This document shows positions 9,702 to 17,280 of a stretch of DNA of 29,796 nt, piece after piece. The notes beneath the pieces are model-generated. The model saw only the letters and a program-made list of their open reading frames with translations, did not search any database and was not told where the DNA came from. Each line of letters starts with the position of its first letter. Position 1 is the stretch's first letter. Location of the stretch: positions 1 to 29,796 of the forward strand of contig JBMQEM010000057.1 of assembly GCA_049363815.1 (NCBI GenBank), written 5' to 3'. This DNA comes from JADKIH01 sp049363815. Lineage in GTDB: Bacteria > Bacteroidota > Bacteroidia > AKYH767-A > 2013-40CM-41-45. The translations under genes were made by a program, and so were the position numbers.

Positions 9702-9907
9702 AATTTTTCTCCCGCAGTCCCGATAGCTATCGGGATTGCGGATCTCGACGATTTTGCGCAGAATTTTTTTGAGTTTTAATTACGTGTTCCTTGTGGACTT
9801 GTGTTCTTGTGTTTTATTTCCCGCAGATTTCGCAGAAAAGACGCAGATGAAGGCGCAGATTTTTTCCGGATAAATCATGCAAGTGTGACCTCTGACCTTT
9901 GACCTTT
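9702..9907. repeat. composite intergenic repeat, copy 1
   Basis: The 284-nt gap upstream of the O-antigen-ligase-like gene holds a mosaic: the 18-bp perfect palindrome TCCCGATAGCTATCGGGA at 9718-9735, a GCGCAGAA block near 9756-9763, a cluster of CGCAGA-type motifs at 9817-9867, and a TGACCTCTGACCTTTGACC tract beginning at 9886. A weaker CGCAGA/GCGGAG block sits at 9650-9682. The same parts recur in the same order on the other side of the protease gene (11622-11773). No coding potential was seen here. Confidence 0.8.
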
Positions 9908-9914
9908 CAGCAGA

Positions 9915-11609
9915 CTACTTACTGTCATCCTTCTCCCCTGCATTTGCATTGATCGCTCCTGATAAAATTCCTGTGTAGGTGATCTTATCTTTAAGCAATT
10001 CGATTGCCTTTTTCACTTCCATATCGTGTGTGAGAGATTCGCGGATTCTGCCTTGCTGATAGCCGTATCGTGAAGCGATCTCATCTTCAAGCAGAGAGAC
10101 AATATCCGATTTATTTTTTTCGATGTCTTCCTGTTTGTTATGTTTCAGTTTAGATTGAAGTGTTTCAATGTCTGATTTCAACGTAGCTAAATATAATTCA
10201 TCTTCGGCATTCTTCTTGAAATCTTCAAGAGATTTTTCACTCTTTGTTACATAATCATATTCCTTATCTGAAATGTATTTTAGAAAATCATTCCATTCAG
10301 CATCTGATAAAACAAAATCTCCGGTTGGAATACTTTCATGCAAAGTACGGTACCGTGAAGCATAATCGAAGATGATGCTTTTGCTTACGAGGCTATTGCA
10401 AATTGGATTCATTTTTTTCAGAGTAGTTATATAATCCGGATTAATTCCTCCGCCATCATAAACTTTTCTTCCTGCCTTTGTTTTGAATTCGCTTACGAGG
10501 GAGTCCGGAATTTTACCTACACTGCCATCTTCATTTCTGTGTGTATAATCAAGTGCCTGAATGCATCGTCCACTAGGGATATAATACTTCGATGTTGTAA
10601 TTTTTAATTGCGAATTATAGGAGAGTGGCCGGGTTGTCTGTACAAGGCCTTTTCCAAAAGTACGCTGTCCAATTACTACTGCTCTATCCAGATCCTGAAG
10701 GGCGCCGGAAACAATTTCAGATGCAGATGCAGAACCACTGTTTACAAGAACAGCCAATGGCAATTCAGTATCGATTGCTTCATTAACTGCTTTGTAAGGA
10801 CGATCAGCATCTTTGTATCTGCCCTTGGTACTTACTATTTCCTGACCGCGTGGAATAAAAATATTTGAGGTATTGACAGCTTCATGCAAAAGTCCACCTG
10901 GATTGCCCCGCAGATCGAGAACCAATCCTGCCAAATTATTTTTAAGTTTCAATTCTTTCAATGCATTGGCAATATCTTTTGCGCAATTTTCAGTGAAGCT
11001 GTTTAGTTTGATATATCCGATATTGTTGTCAAGCATTCCATAATACGGAACCGGTTTGACCTTGATCTCTTCACGCATCAGGATTTTTTCGAAAGGCTTG
11101 TCCTCACCTTCCCGCTTGATGAGGAGTTTCACTTCCGTTTTAGGAGAACCTTTGAGAGCGCGACTGATTTCATCGGTCTTTTTATTTTTTGTTGTCTTCC
11201 CATCAATTTCAAGAATGACATCACCGGCACGAAGTCCTGCTTTATCGGCAGGAAAGCCTTCATAAGGATCACTGACAATTACAAAATCTCCTTTTGGACG
11301 GATGACCGCTCCGATACCACCGTATTGGCCGGTTGTCATGAAGCGATAATCTTCAATATTCGATTCCGGAATATAGTTGGTGTAAGGATCAAGGCTTGAA
11401 AGCATTTCATCGATTCCTTTCTTCATTATTTTACCCGGGTCGACTGAATCCACGTAGTACATGTTCACTTCGCGATAGAGTGAAGAAAAGATATCGAGGT
11501 TCTTCGAAACCTCAAAGTAATTATCGACGAAGGAATAGGACGTAACGGAAGCGATAGCTGTAAGGACGATTACAATTTTCAGCTTTTGGGTTTTGAGGAA
11601 TCTTTTCAT
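9915..11609 (-). CDS. S41 family C-terminal processing peptidase (tail-specific protease)
   Basis: A 564-residue protein with an N-terminal signal or anchor (residues 9-28). The S41 N-terminal helical region contains SLDPYTNYIP. A PDZ domain spans about 95-165 (GGIGAVIRPKGDFVIVSDPY, AGLRAGDVILEIDG), followed by the protease core. The catalytic serine is S295 in NSGSASASE and the general-base lysine is K320 in TFGKGLVQT; their 25-residue spacing matches the Ser/Lys dyad of CtpA/D1P proteases. It cleaves proteins from the C-terminus in the periplasm. The region after about residue 400 is Lys/Glu-rich and probably helical, longer than in minimal CtpA and like other Bacteroidota members. It lies downstream of yidD, separated by a repeat-containing gap, so it may have its own promoter. 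Confidence 0.95.
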   Translation of the reverse strand: MKRFLKTQKLKIVIVLTAIASVTSYSFVDNYFEVSKNLDIFSSLYREVNMYYVDSVDPGKIMKKGIDEMLSSLDPYTNYIPESNIEDYRFMTTGQYGGIGAVIRPKGDFVIVSDPYEGFPADKAGLRAGDVILEIDGKTTKNKKTDEISRALKGSPKTEVKLLIKREGEDKPFEKILMREEIKVKPVPYYGMLDNNIGYIKLNSFTENCAKDIANALKELKLKNNLAGLVLDLRGNPGGLLHEAVNTSNIFIPRGQEIVSTKGRYKDADRPYKAVNEAIDTELPLAVLVNSGSASASEIVSGALQDLDRAVVIGQRTFGKGLVQTTRPLSYNSQLKITTSKYYIPSGRCIQALDYTHRNEDGSVGKIPDSLVSEFKTKAGRKVYDGGGINPDYITTLKKMNPICNSLVSKSIIFDYASRYRTLHESIPTGDFVLSDAEWNDFLKYISDKEYDYVTKSEKSLEDFKKNAEDELYLATLKSDIETLQSKLKHNKQEDIEKNKSDIVSLLEDEIASRYGYQQGRIRESLTHDMEVKKAIELLKDKITYTGILSGAINANAGEKDDSK

Positions 11610-11621
11610 TTAAAGTTTTTT

Positions 11622-11773
11622 TTTCCTGCAGTCCCGATAGCTATCGGATCGCGGAATGCGCAGAATAACTGCAGATTTTTTTTAGTGTTTATTTCCCGCA
11701 GATCTCGCAGAAAAATTCGCAGATAAGGCGCAGATTTTTGCTACTTAACCAAACTGCCTGACCTTTGACCTTT
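11622..11773. repeat. composite intergenic repeat, copy 2
   Basis: The gap between yidD and the protease gene repeats the modules of 9702-9907 in the same order. It has CCGATAGCTATCGG at 11634-11647 (one arm base lost relative to copy 1), GCGCAGAA near 11658, a CGCAGA cluster at 11693-11737 that matches 9817-9867 closely, and a TGACCTTTGACCTTT tract at 11759-11773. Spacers between modules are shorter and unrelated in sequence, so this is a mosaic, not a simple duplication of the gap. Confidence 0.8.
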
Positions 11774-11799
11774 TATAATCACTCTCTACCTATAACTAC

Positions 11800-12033
11800 C
11801 TATGGCAACGGATCATACCCATGTCCGCCCCACGGATGACACCTTAGAATTCTTTTGATCGCCAGATAACCACCTTTCCACGGACCGTATTTTTTTATTG
11901 CCTGAGTGCCATAGACAGAGCAGGAAGGTTCGAATCTACAACTTGGACGAAGCAATGGCGAAAGGGCCAGCTGGTAAAAGCGGATGAGTCCGAGAAATAA
12001 TTTACTAAGAATTCGATTGAAGATCTTTAGCAA
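11800..12033 (-). CDS. yidD: membrane protein insertion efficiency factor YidD
   Basis: A 77-residue protein, the usual length for YidD. The signature is complete: LIRFYQLALSPLL, then PSCRFEPSCSVYGTQAIKKY with the conserved cysteines, GPWKGGYLAIKRILRCHPW and the ending GGHGYDPLP. YidD is a small peripheral protein at the inner membrane that aids YidC-dependent insertion. The reading frame overlaps the 3' end of rnpA by 29 nt, the classical rnpA-yidD arrangement, which implies translational coupling. The ATG at 12031-12033 gives the amphipathic N-terminus expected for the family. No unusual features. Confidence 0.96.
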   Translation of the reverse strand: MLKIFNRILSKLFLGLIRFYQLALSPLLRPSCRFEPSCSVYGTQAIKKYGPWKGGYLAIKRILRCHPWGGHGYDPLP

Positions 12034-12412
12034 AGCGTTGTAATATTTGTTTTATTTTTTCGTCGGCCTCAGCGAAAGTGATCTGTGTTTTACCGGAGTA
12101 ATTGAGTAGTAAAGCACATTGCAATTTTCGTTCTGTTAACAACGTATAAATATCTGATTTATTCTTTCTGTATGATTCCCTCATGAGTCTTTTCATACGA
12201 TTTCTATCAACAGCTTTTTTAAAATTTCTTTTCGGCACACTGAAAGCGATCTGGGCAGGAAAATCTGTCGGCAATTGAAGCGGAAGCCAGACCAATCTGA
12301 AGGGAGCAACGACAATATTTTTTCCCGAGGAAACGAGTTGTTCAATGGCTTTGCGACCGTTGAGCCGCTCCGCTTTCCTGAAGGTATGACGGCGGGGCAA
12401 AGCGGCGTTCAT
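12005..12412 (-). CDS. rnpA: ribonuclease P protein component
   Basis: A 135-residue basic protein. The N-terminal motif (RRHTFRKAERLNGRKAIEQL) and the RNR signature (KKAVDRNRMKRLMRESYR, with R70-N71-R72) identify RnpA, which binds the catalytic RNase P RNA and helps recognise pre-tRNA leaders. The internal strand IAFSVPKRNFKKA fits the family fold. The start is 7 nt after the hemD stop and the 3' end overlaps yidD, so hemD, rnpA and yidD form a tight operon. rpmH, the usual neighbour of rnpA in many phyla, is absent here, as is common in Bacteroidota. Confidence 0.95.
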   Translation of the reverse strand: MNAALPRRHTFRKAERLNGRKAIEQLVSSGKNIVVAPFRLVWLPLQLPTDFPAQIAFSVPKRNFKKAVDRNRMKRLMRESYRKNKSDIYTLLTERKLQCALLLNYSGKTQITFAEADEKIKQILQRFAKDLQSNS

Positions 12413-12419
12413 GAGGAAA

Positions 12420-13172
12420 TTACTTGTTATTTTTCTTGATATATTGTTCCAGAGCCATCGTCATAGATGGAGCAGCGGGAACAGGCGCCTGAATATCGAG
12501 TCGCAATCCTGCATCCGTTACGGCCTGAGCAGTTGTCGGACCGAAGGCAGCAATACGGGTATTATTCTGTTTGAATTTAGGGAAATTTTTGAAAAGGGAG
12601 GTGATCCCGGAAGGACTGAAAAAAACCAGAACATCGTAATTTACTTCGGCAAGATCAGAAAGATCACTGGCAACAGTTTTATAGATGACAGCCTTTGTAT
12701 AATCAATTGAATGAGAGTCGAGGGTTTCGAAAATTTCCTGCTTGTGAATGTCAGTACAAGGAACCAGGAATTTTTCTTTTTTATGTTTCTTGATCAGATC
12801 CATCAGGTCGTTGATGGTTTGTTTGCCGAAAAAGATCTTCCTTTTACGGTAAACTACAAATTTCTGCAAGTAGTAAGCGGTGGATTCTGAAATGCAAAAA
12901 TACTTCATCGTTTCAGGAACGATAATTCGCATTTCATTACAAATCCGGAAAAAATTATCTGCCGCATTGCGACTGGTAAGTATGACTGCAGAATGTTCAG
13001 GGATCATGACCTTATCCTTTCTAAAATTTGCGGCAGGAATCGGTTCAACATGAATGAACGGTCGAAAGTCGATTTTTACGTTAAATTTCTTTGATAAATC
13101 AAAATAAGGCGACTTATCTGTTTCAGGCTTTGGCTGTGTAACCAGGATACTTTTAACTTTCAAACTACTCAT
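12420..13172 (-). CDS. hemD: uroporphyrinogen-III synthase
   Basis: A 250-residue cytosolic protein with the two-lobed HemD pattern: an N-terminal SILVTQPKP strand, then AVILTSRNAADNFFRI, a linker, VYRKRKIFFGKQTINDL, and a second lobe with YDVLVFFSPSGITSLF and IAAFGPTTAQAVTDAG. The SPSG and GPTTA segments are the best conserved parts of this poorly conserved family. It closes and isomerises hydroxymethylbilane to uroporphyrinogen III for haem and corrin synthesis. Other haem genes are not adjacent, but the order DUF4271, hemD, rnpA is a recurring Bacteroidota arrangement. The gap to the DUF4271 gene is 47 nt and to rnpA 7 nt, which fits one transcript. Sequence divergence within the family limits certainty slightly. 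Confidence 0.9.
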   Translation of the reverse strand: MSSLKVKSILVTQPKPETDKSPYFDLSKKFNVKIDFRPFIHVEPIPAANFRKDKVMIPEHSAVILTSRNAADNFFRICNEMRIIVPETMKYFCISESTAYYLQKFVVYRKRKIFFGKQTINDLMDLIKKHKKEKFLVPCTDIHKQEIFETLDSHSIDYTKAVIYKTVASDLSDLAEVNYDVLVFFSPSGITSLFKNFPKFKQNNTRIAAFGPTTAQAVTDAGLRLDIQAPVPAAPSMTMALEQYIKKNNK

Positions 13173-13219
13173 AAATGGGATTTCCGTTTCGTTATAAGAT
13201 ATCGGGGGTGCACAGTTGA

Positions 13220-14116
13220 TTAGGAAACGATGATCCGGATCAAAATCAACAAGGGCGCGATTTCAAGGGTGCAAAGATATAAAAATAAATAGAGCAGAGA
13301 GAATGATGGCATACTCAGCCCAACGAGTATTCCCCGGAACATTCTGTATCCAAATGCCATAGCAGCCAGGATCACGGCAATAAGGATCAGCCAGGAGGCG
13401 GAAACCAATTGATTATACGCGATCAAACAAATAAATGGCAGAAGAATAATGCCTAAAATGTTGTTTATCAGAAATGTATTGAAAATATAAGTTGCCATTT
13501 CCCTGTCGAGATTGAAGAGCCAGCCACTGATCTTCAGAATAAGGAATTTGAGTGTATAGGCGGCAGAAACGATCACAGCAAAAAAGAGAAACCTGCTAAA
13601 ACCGGATCCAATTCCGCCGATTTCCCAGCCATAGTAAATACTGATCAGGTAAAGAAAAAGTGCAGCGACCAGGTTGAAGACGATACTAAGGTAAACGGAA
13701 GCCCTTTGAACAAGGATATTCTCATCGCGGACGATCTGATTGGTCAGATTATTATTTACAAATGCCACAAGCATCTGCGAGAAATATTTATTGTAAAAGA
13801 TCCGCAATGCTGCGAAGACTACGAGCACAAACAATAAGATAGGGAAGAACCAGACAGGTGATACATTTGATCGTGCAATGGGTTCACTTCCTTTAGGATG
13901 GAGCAAATGTCCTTTGTAGATGTCAGTATACTTACTTACTTCAGGTACTGTATCACTAAAGTAAATTACAGAATCCGTTTTCCAGTAAGTATGCAGGGTA
14001 CTATCGAAATTAACAGCCGTCATTCCGGAAGTATCTGCAAGCAGCACACGCGATGCAGGTGCGGCACTTGTATCACTGAACGAATTTGGAACTGAATTTA
14101 TCGAGTTGACTGACAT
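13220..14116 (-). CDS. DUF4271 family integral membrane protein
   Basis: A 298-residue protein. A polar N-terminal segment of about 105 residues, rich in Ser/Thr/Pro, is followed by roughly seven transmembrane helices (the first at about residues 108-126, the last ending at about 297). The pattern of a small helix bundle containing YYGWEIGGIGSGF and a FNTFLINNILGIILLPF stretch, placed directly before hemD, fits DUF4271, a Bacteroidota-restricted family of unknown role. Its position in a conserved housekeeping operon with hemD and rnpA suggests a core envelope function, but I see no catalytic residues. The start at 14114-14116 is the only ATG that keeps the full polar head; a shorter start within the head cannot be excluded. 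Confidence 0.82.
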   Translation of the reverse strand: MSVNSINSVPNSFSDTSAAPASRVLLADTSGMTAVNFDSTLHTYWKTDSVIYFSDTVPEVSKYTDIYKGHLLHPKGSEPIARSNVSPVWFFPILLFVLVVFAALRIFYNKYFSQMLVAFVNNNLTNQIVRDENILVQRASVYLSIVFNLVAALFLYLISIYYGWEIGGIGSGFSRFLFFAVIVSAAYTLKFLILKISGWLFNLDREMATYIFNTFLINNILGIILLPFICLIAYNQLVSASWLILIAVILAAMAFGYRMFRGILVGLSMPSFSLLYLFLYLCTLEIAPLLILIRIIVS

Positions 14117-14528
14117 GCAACGTTGTGTAACGGTCTGTTGATGGAAATGTTGCTTTTCAGTATAAAATCAGGTTGAAAAGGCTGAGCTTTATTTTTTTCC
14201 TCTTTGATGTGAGATTTTAATGGAGGTCCGTGTTTTTATTTCCCGTTTGAATTTCGTGGAGTTGCATTGAATTGGCGCTGAAGTTTTGTTTCAAATTCTT
14301 CAGATTAATTCTGCACAAAATCTACGGGATTTGCGAGATCTAAAGGAGAAAAGATCACGCTTAATTTTTTCCCGCAGATCTCGCAAATCTCGCAGAGTTT
14401 GCGCAGAGTTTTTGTTGTCTACTTCTCTAAAATCAGATCACAAGGCCACGGGCTAAATTAGTATTAGAGGAATTAAAATTAACCGAGACAGCGTCAGCCT
14501 TAAGCATAGTTCAGCCTATAATCCGAGT
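14117..14528. repeat. gene-free region with CGCAGA-family inverted repeat (arms 14311-14341 and 14376-14406)
   Basis: This 412-nt gap has no credible ORF. Its centre holds an imperfect inverted repeat: 31-nt arms that match at 27 positions, separated by 34 nt. The right arm carries the CGCAGA motif seen in the other gaps (CCCGCAGATCTCGCAAATC, then CGCAGAG). A fainter copy of the same family (TTTCCCGTTTGAATTTCG, then GGAGTTGC) precedes it at 14240-14266. It separates the DUF5777 gene from the DUF4271 gene, so it may mark the boundary of two transcripts. Confidence 0.75.
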
Positions 14529-15428
14529 CTACTTAACTTCTTCTGTATCTTTTCCCAGTTTAAACATCCTGGAAATGTTAAAACTCAATTTGTATCCGCC
14601 TTTACTCCATGAATCAAAAGTGTTGACAAGGTAGTCGTTTTCCATTATTCCGGATGCATTGCTGAACATCAGTGTAAAAACATGTCCACCGGTTTCGATT
14701 TCTACACCGGCACCGATCACATCGTAACGTGGTAAGACAAGGTTTTCGCGGCCGAGAGTTCTGGAATAATCTAAAATTACAGAAGCGCTTGGTGTAAATT
14801 TAAAACGGAAGCCTCCTGAAAGACTGAGCGTATTGTTATCGTCATCGGCGCCGACAAAATTTCTATGTGTAAAAGTTGGAATTACAACAACAGATAAGCG
14901 TGATGAAAATTTTCTAGCCAGAATTAATTGTGAACAATATACAAATCTGTAATTATCATTTTTAAAATCAGCAGATTCTTTAACAGAGTAAGCAATATTA
15001 GCAAAAGCAGAAACTGAAACCGGAATTGCATTATCAGTTGTCTGATCAAGAATCCTGTACTTCACTAATCCCTCCAGATCTTCATTCCTTTTTGCCCTGG
15101 CTACACCGATCATTAAATGATCTGTAATTCCATAATGAAAACCAATCCTGATATCTGCTGACTGATCAATGCCATAGAGATTATGAATACCTCCGCCACT
15201 TTCCTTTCCCATATTACCAAACAAATGACTTATGCGGACATCCAGGTTTTTTTTTCTGACAGTTTCATTTGTATGAATATTAATGAGCTTATTGGTCTTG
15301 AACATTGCAATTACAGGTTCACGTTTTGGCTTTGATTCATCCTGTAACATTTTAAGCAGGTCGTCCTGTGCAAACAATGCTGCAGAAGGGAAAAGGGCGA
15401 TCAGAATTATCGAAACTATTTTTTTCAT
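14529..15428 (-). CDS. DUF5777 family outer-membrane beta-barrel-type protein
   Basis: A 299-residue protein with a signal peptide (MKKIVSIILIALFPSAALFAQ, cleavage before DDLLKML). The mature part alternates hydrophobic and polar residues in repeated strands and ends in aromatic-rich SFNISRMFKLG, as expected for a small outer-membrane beta-barrel. MFKTNKLINIHTNETV, then LDVRISHLFG and IRIGFHYGITDHLMIGV, match DUF5777, a Bacteroidota family of unknown substrate. Its start overlaps the YceI gene stop as ATGA, so the two are translationally coupled. The neighbours upstream are a cytochrome-like lipoprotein and YceI, which suggests an envelope redox or lipid-related role; that is inference from context. 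Confidence 0.85.
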   Translation of the reverse strand: MKKIVSIILIALFPSAALFAQDDLLKMLQDESKPKREPVIAMFKTNKLINIHTNETVRKKNLDVRISHLFGNMGKESGGGIHNLYGIDQSADIRIGFHYGITDHLMIGVARAKRNEDLEGLVKYRILDQTTDNAIPVSVSAFANIAYSVKESADFKNDNYRFVYCSQLILARKFSSRLSVVVIPTFTHRNFVGADDDNNTLSLSGGFRFKFTPSASVILDYSRTLGRENLVLPRYDVIGAGVEIETGGHVFTLMFSNASGIMENDYLVNTFDSWSKGGYKLSFNISRMFKLGKDTEEVK

Positions 15429-15997
15429 TTCCCGGAACTGTTTTTCTGGTAAGGTTTATATTCTAGGGCAACATGAACATCAATTATCTCTGCGATGTTT
15501 TCGAATAGTAATTTCGGAACTGTAATCTTATGATCTTTAAGTGCTACTTTAAAATCAGAATTCAATGTAATAGAATTTCCATTTCGCTTTACTCTTCCGT
15601 TCAATGTGATGTCTCTTTCAACACCATGGATGTTCAATTTTCCGATCGCTGTCACCGGATACTCCCCGTCTTTAGACAGATCAGTTTCTTCAGAAATTAT
15701 TCCCTTGAAAGAGGCCATGGGGTATTTATCTGACTCCATATACTTTTCATTGAAATGTTCTTTCATCAATTCTTTTTCGAAAGTAAAATTTCTTACCGGA
15801 ACAACTACAGCGATCTCTCTGGTGATCAAATTGATCATACTTCCGGGTTGCTTATTTTCGGCTGTGATATCTTCAATAGGAGCATCGGAGAAAAAAGTCA
15901 CCTCTCCTTTGCTAACTGTAAACATATCCTGAGCAGTTGCAATAAAAGAGAAGCAAGAAGCAAACAAGAAAAACAGTATCTTTTTTTTCATCATCAT
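15425..15997 (-). CDS. YceI-like family periplasmic protein
   Basis: About 190 residues from the first of three consecutive ATGs (15997, 15994 or 15991). An ORF with an extra nine-residue N-terminus starts at 16024, but the three Met codons just before the signal peptide (KKKILFFLFASCFSFIATAQ) are far more likely. The mature part has the YceI lipocalin-like pattern: FTVSKGEVTFFSDAP, FEKELMKEHFNEKYMESDKY, PMASFKGII, YPVTAIGKLNIHGVERDITL. YceI proteins bind isoprenoid or other hydrophobic molecules in the periplasm. The start overlaps the lipoprotein stop (TGA at 15994-15996), and the stop overlaps the DUF5777 start as ATGA. The three genes are tightly coupled. Confidence 0.92.
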   Translation of the reverse strand: MMMKKKILFFLFASCFSFIATAQDMFTVSKGEVTFFSDAPIEDITAENKQPGSMINLITREIAVVVPVRNFTFEKELMKEHFNEKYMESDKYPMASFKGIISEETDLSKDGEYPVTAIGKLNIHGVERDITLNGRVKRNGNSITLNSDFKVALKDHKITVPKLLFENIAEIIDVHVALEYKPYQKNSSGK

Positions 15998-16356
15998 TTT
16001 TCGGGATATCCTTGGTGTATCCAAGTTTTAATTTGAAAATAATCACATGCACTTAAATTGAATTTTTCAGGCATATGCTGGGGATCAGAAAGCGGTAATT
16101 CAATTCTGTATTCAATTGTTCCTGTCCGCACCCGGCTAACAACAGTTGCATATTGAGAATAATCGTAAGCACCTCTTCCACCTGCCGCATGACATTCGGT
16201 AAAATTGCAATTGGCATTCAGTATTGGAAGGATGTGCTCATTGAAAGTAAAACGGAGACTATCACAATTTGGAGGACGTTCAATATCATAGACCATCTTG
16301 TCCTTTGAACAAGAAATCAGTGTCGAAAAAAGTAGTAAAGTAATGAGCCATCTCAT
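15994..16356 (-). CDS. lipoprotein with cytochrome c-like CX4CH motif
   Basis: The reading frame opens at 16449, but the lipoprotein signal MRWLITLLLFSTLISC with lipobox Cys16 starts at the ATG at 16354-16356, giving a 120-residue protein. A haem-attachment-like motif follows: C50-N-F-T-E-C55-H56, a CX4CH variant. Forty residues on, the sequence HMPEKFNLS ... IKTWIHQGYP has a candidate distal Met ligand (M95) in the MP...LS...WI-x-QG context typical of Bacteroidota and planctomycete mono-haem domains. It is therefore probably an outer-membrane- or inner-membrane-anchored electron carrier. The stop overlaps the YceI start, so expression is linked. The variant spacing means covalent haem is likely but not proven. 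Confidence 0.78.
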   Translation of the reverse strand: MRWLITLLLFSTLISCSKDKMVYDIERPPNCDSLRFTFNEHILPILNANCNFTECHAAGGRGAYDYSQYATVVSRVRTGTIEYRIELPLSDPQHMPEKFNLSACDYFQIKTWIHQGYPEK

Positions 16357-16434
16357 ATGGAATCCAAATATAACAATTTCGCTCAAAACTTGCGAGTCTT
16401 GTGGGATATGAGGAAGAATAATTGACAATAATTT

Positions 16435-16466
16435 TTTTTCGCAGATCATGTTGATTTTGCGAAAAA
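16435..16466. repeat. degenerate CGCAGA-type inverted repeat
   Basis: TTTTTCGCA at 16435-16443 pairs with TGCGAAAAA at 16458-16466 around a short loop in the 157-nt gap between the HupE-like and lipoprotein genes. The left arm contains TTCGCAGAT, resembling the repeat family found in other gaps. It could be a decayed copy; chance is possible at this size. Confidence 0.4.
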
Positions 16467-16513
16467 TTTATAACTATTGTGAAGACATGTAAATTAAATC
16501 TTTAACTCACTAA

Positions 16514-17170
16514 TCATGAGTAGAAGACTCTCTCAATAGTCCAGTAAACTGCAATCAGAGAAATACAAACGGAAACCGGAATTGTAACCCGGTTACGATA
16601 CCAAGGACGGTCTGCGAAACGCGTCTGGAAGATCAAGACGGCAAGTAATATGACTGCAGTCTGCCCGGCTTCAACACCAATGTTAAATGCTACAAGAGCA
16701 GAAAGAAAATCTTTTTCAGGTAAACCAATTTCTGAAAGAACACCAGCAAATCCGCAACCATGAATTAAACCAAACATAAAGACAATGATCAGTCGCCACC
16801 ATTTTAATTCTTTAAAAAGTATATTCTCAATTCCTATGAAAACGATAGACAAAGCTATCAGAGGTTCGATGATCCCTGATGGCGGAGAGATGTATCCGTT
16901 TATGGCAAGTGCAAGAGTTATACTATGTGCTATAGTGAAACAAGTAACCTGAAGAAGAACGGATCTTAATTTAGGTTTTAATAAAAAAATTCCGAGTACA
17001 AATAAGATATGATCAAATCCAAGCGGCAAAATATGCTGAAAGCCTAATTTAAGATATTCCCAAAACAGATCGCCTTTAGAAATTGAAGAAAAATCATATG
17101 CCATAGAATGCCCTTCAGCGAACTGAGCGATCAGTAGGAAAAAAAGAGAAAAAAGTAGTGGTCTTTTCAT
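16514..17170 (-). CDS. HupE/UreJ family membrane protein
   Basis: A 218-residue protein with a signal-like N-terminus (residues 1-20, FAEGHSMAYDF after it) and about six further hydrophobic helices. Family signatures are clear: GFDHILFVLGIFLL (H54), FTIAHSITLALA (H82), GLIHGCGFAGVL (H137) and FNIGVEAGQ (E167). HupE/UreJ proteins are linked to nickel or cobalt uptake for hydrogenase and urease, but Bacteroidota members often occur without those enzymes and none is seen here. The conserved membrane histidines suggest metal handling, while the actual metal is unknown. It follows the TPR gene across a 110-nt gap that contains hairpin repeats. Confidence 0.9.
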   Translation of the reverse strand: MKRPLLFSLFFLLIAQFAEGHSMAYDFSSISKGDLFWEYLKLGFQHILPLGFDHILFVLGIFLLKPKLRSVLLQVTCFTIAHSITLALAINGYISPPSGIIEPLIALSIVFIGIENILFKELKWWRLIIVFMFGLIHGCGFAGVLSEIGLPEKDFLSALVAFNIGVEAGQTAVILLAVLIFQTRFADRPWYRNRVTIPVSVCISLIAVYWTIERVFYS

Positions 17171-17186
17171 GTTTATTGTTCGTTAG

Positions 17187-17280
17187 GTGGATTAAAAATC
17201 CACAGTTCGAATGCGAAGGATTACAAATCCTTCGCAGCTGTAAATCCACAGTTCGACTTCGAAGTATTACAAATCCTTCG
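17187..17280. repeat. hairpin repeats between TPR and HupE-like genes
   Basis: Three small stem-loops lie in tandem. GTGGATT-AAA-AATCCAC is at 17187-17203. A perfect 11-bp stem, TGCGAAGGATT-ACA-AATCCTTCGCA, is at 17212-17236. A near copy, CGAAGTATT-ACA-AATCCTTCG, is at 17260-17280 and touches the TPR stop codon. The last two belong to a 46-nt direct repeat starting at 17196 and 17242 (36 of 39 aligned bases identical). On the minus-strand transcript they follow the TPR gene and could stabilise its 3' end or attenuate read-through into hupE. Confidence 0.8.

Noticed and set aside
9702..11773. Flanking repeats taken as ends of a transposon carrying the protease gene
   Set aside because: There is no transposase, the repeats are direct mosaics with different spacers, no target duplication is visible, and an S41 protease next to yidD looks like ordinary chromosomal content.
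14371..14406. CGCAGA clusters considered as a CRISPR array
   Set aside because: Units are only about 9 nt apart, too short and irregular for repeats and spacers, and no cas genes are present.
15606..15932. Plus-strand ORF of 108 codons opposite the YceI gene
   Set aside because: Antisense to a clear YceI coding region with conserved motifs; no domain or start context of its own.
16357..16449. N-terminal extension of the cytochrome-like lipoprotein
   Set aside because: The ATG at 16354-16356 gives a proper lipoprotein signal with lipobox Cys16; the 31 upstream residues would bury it.
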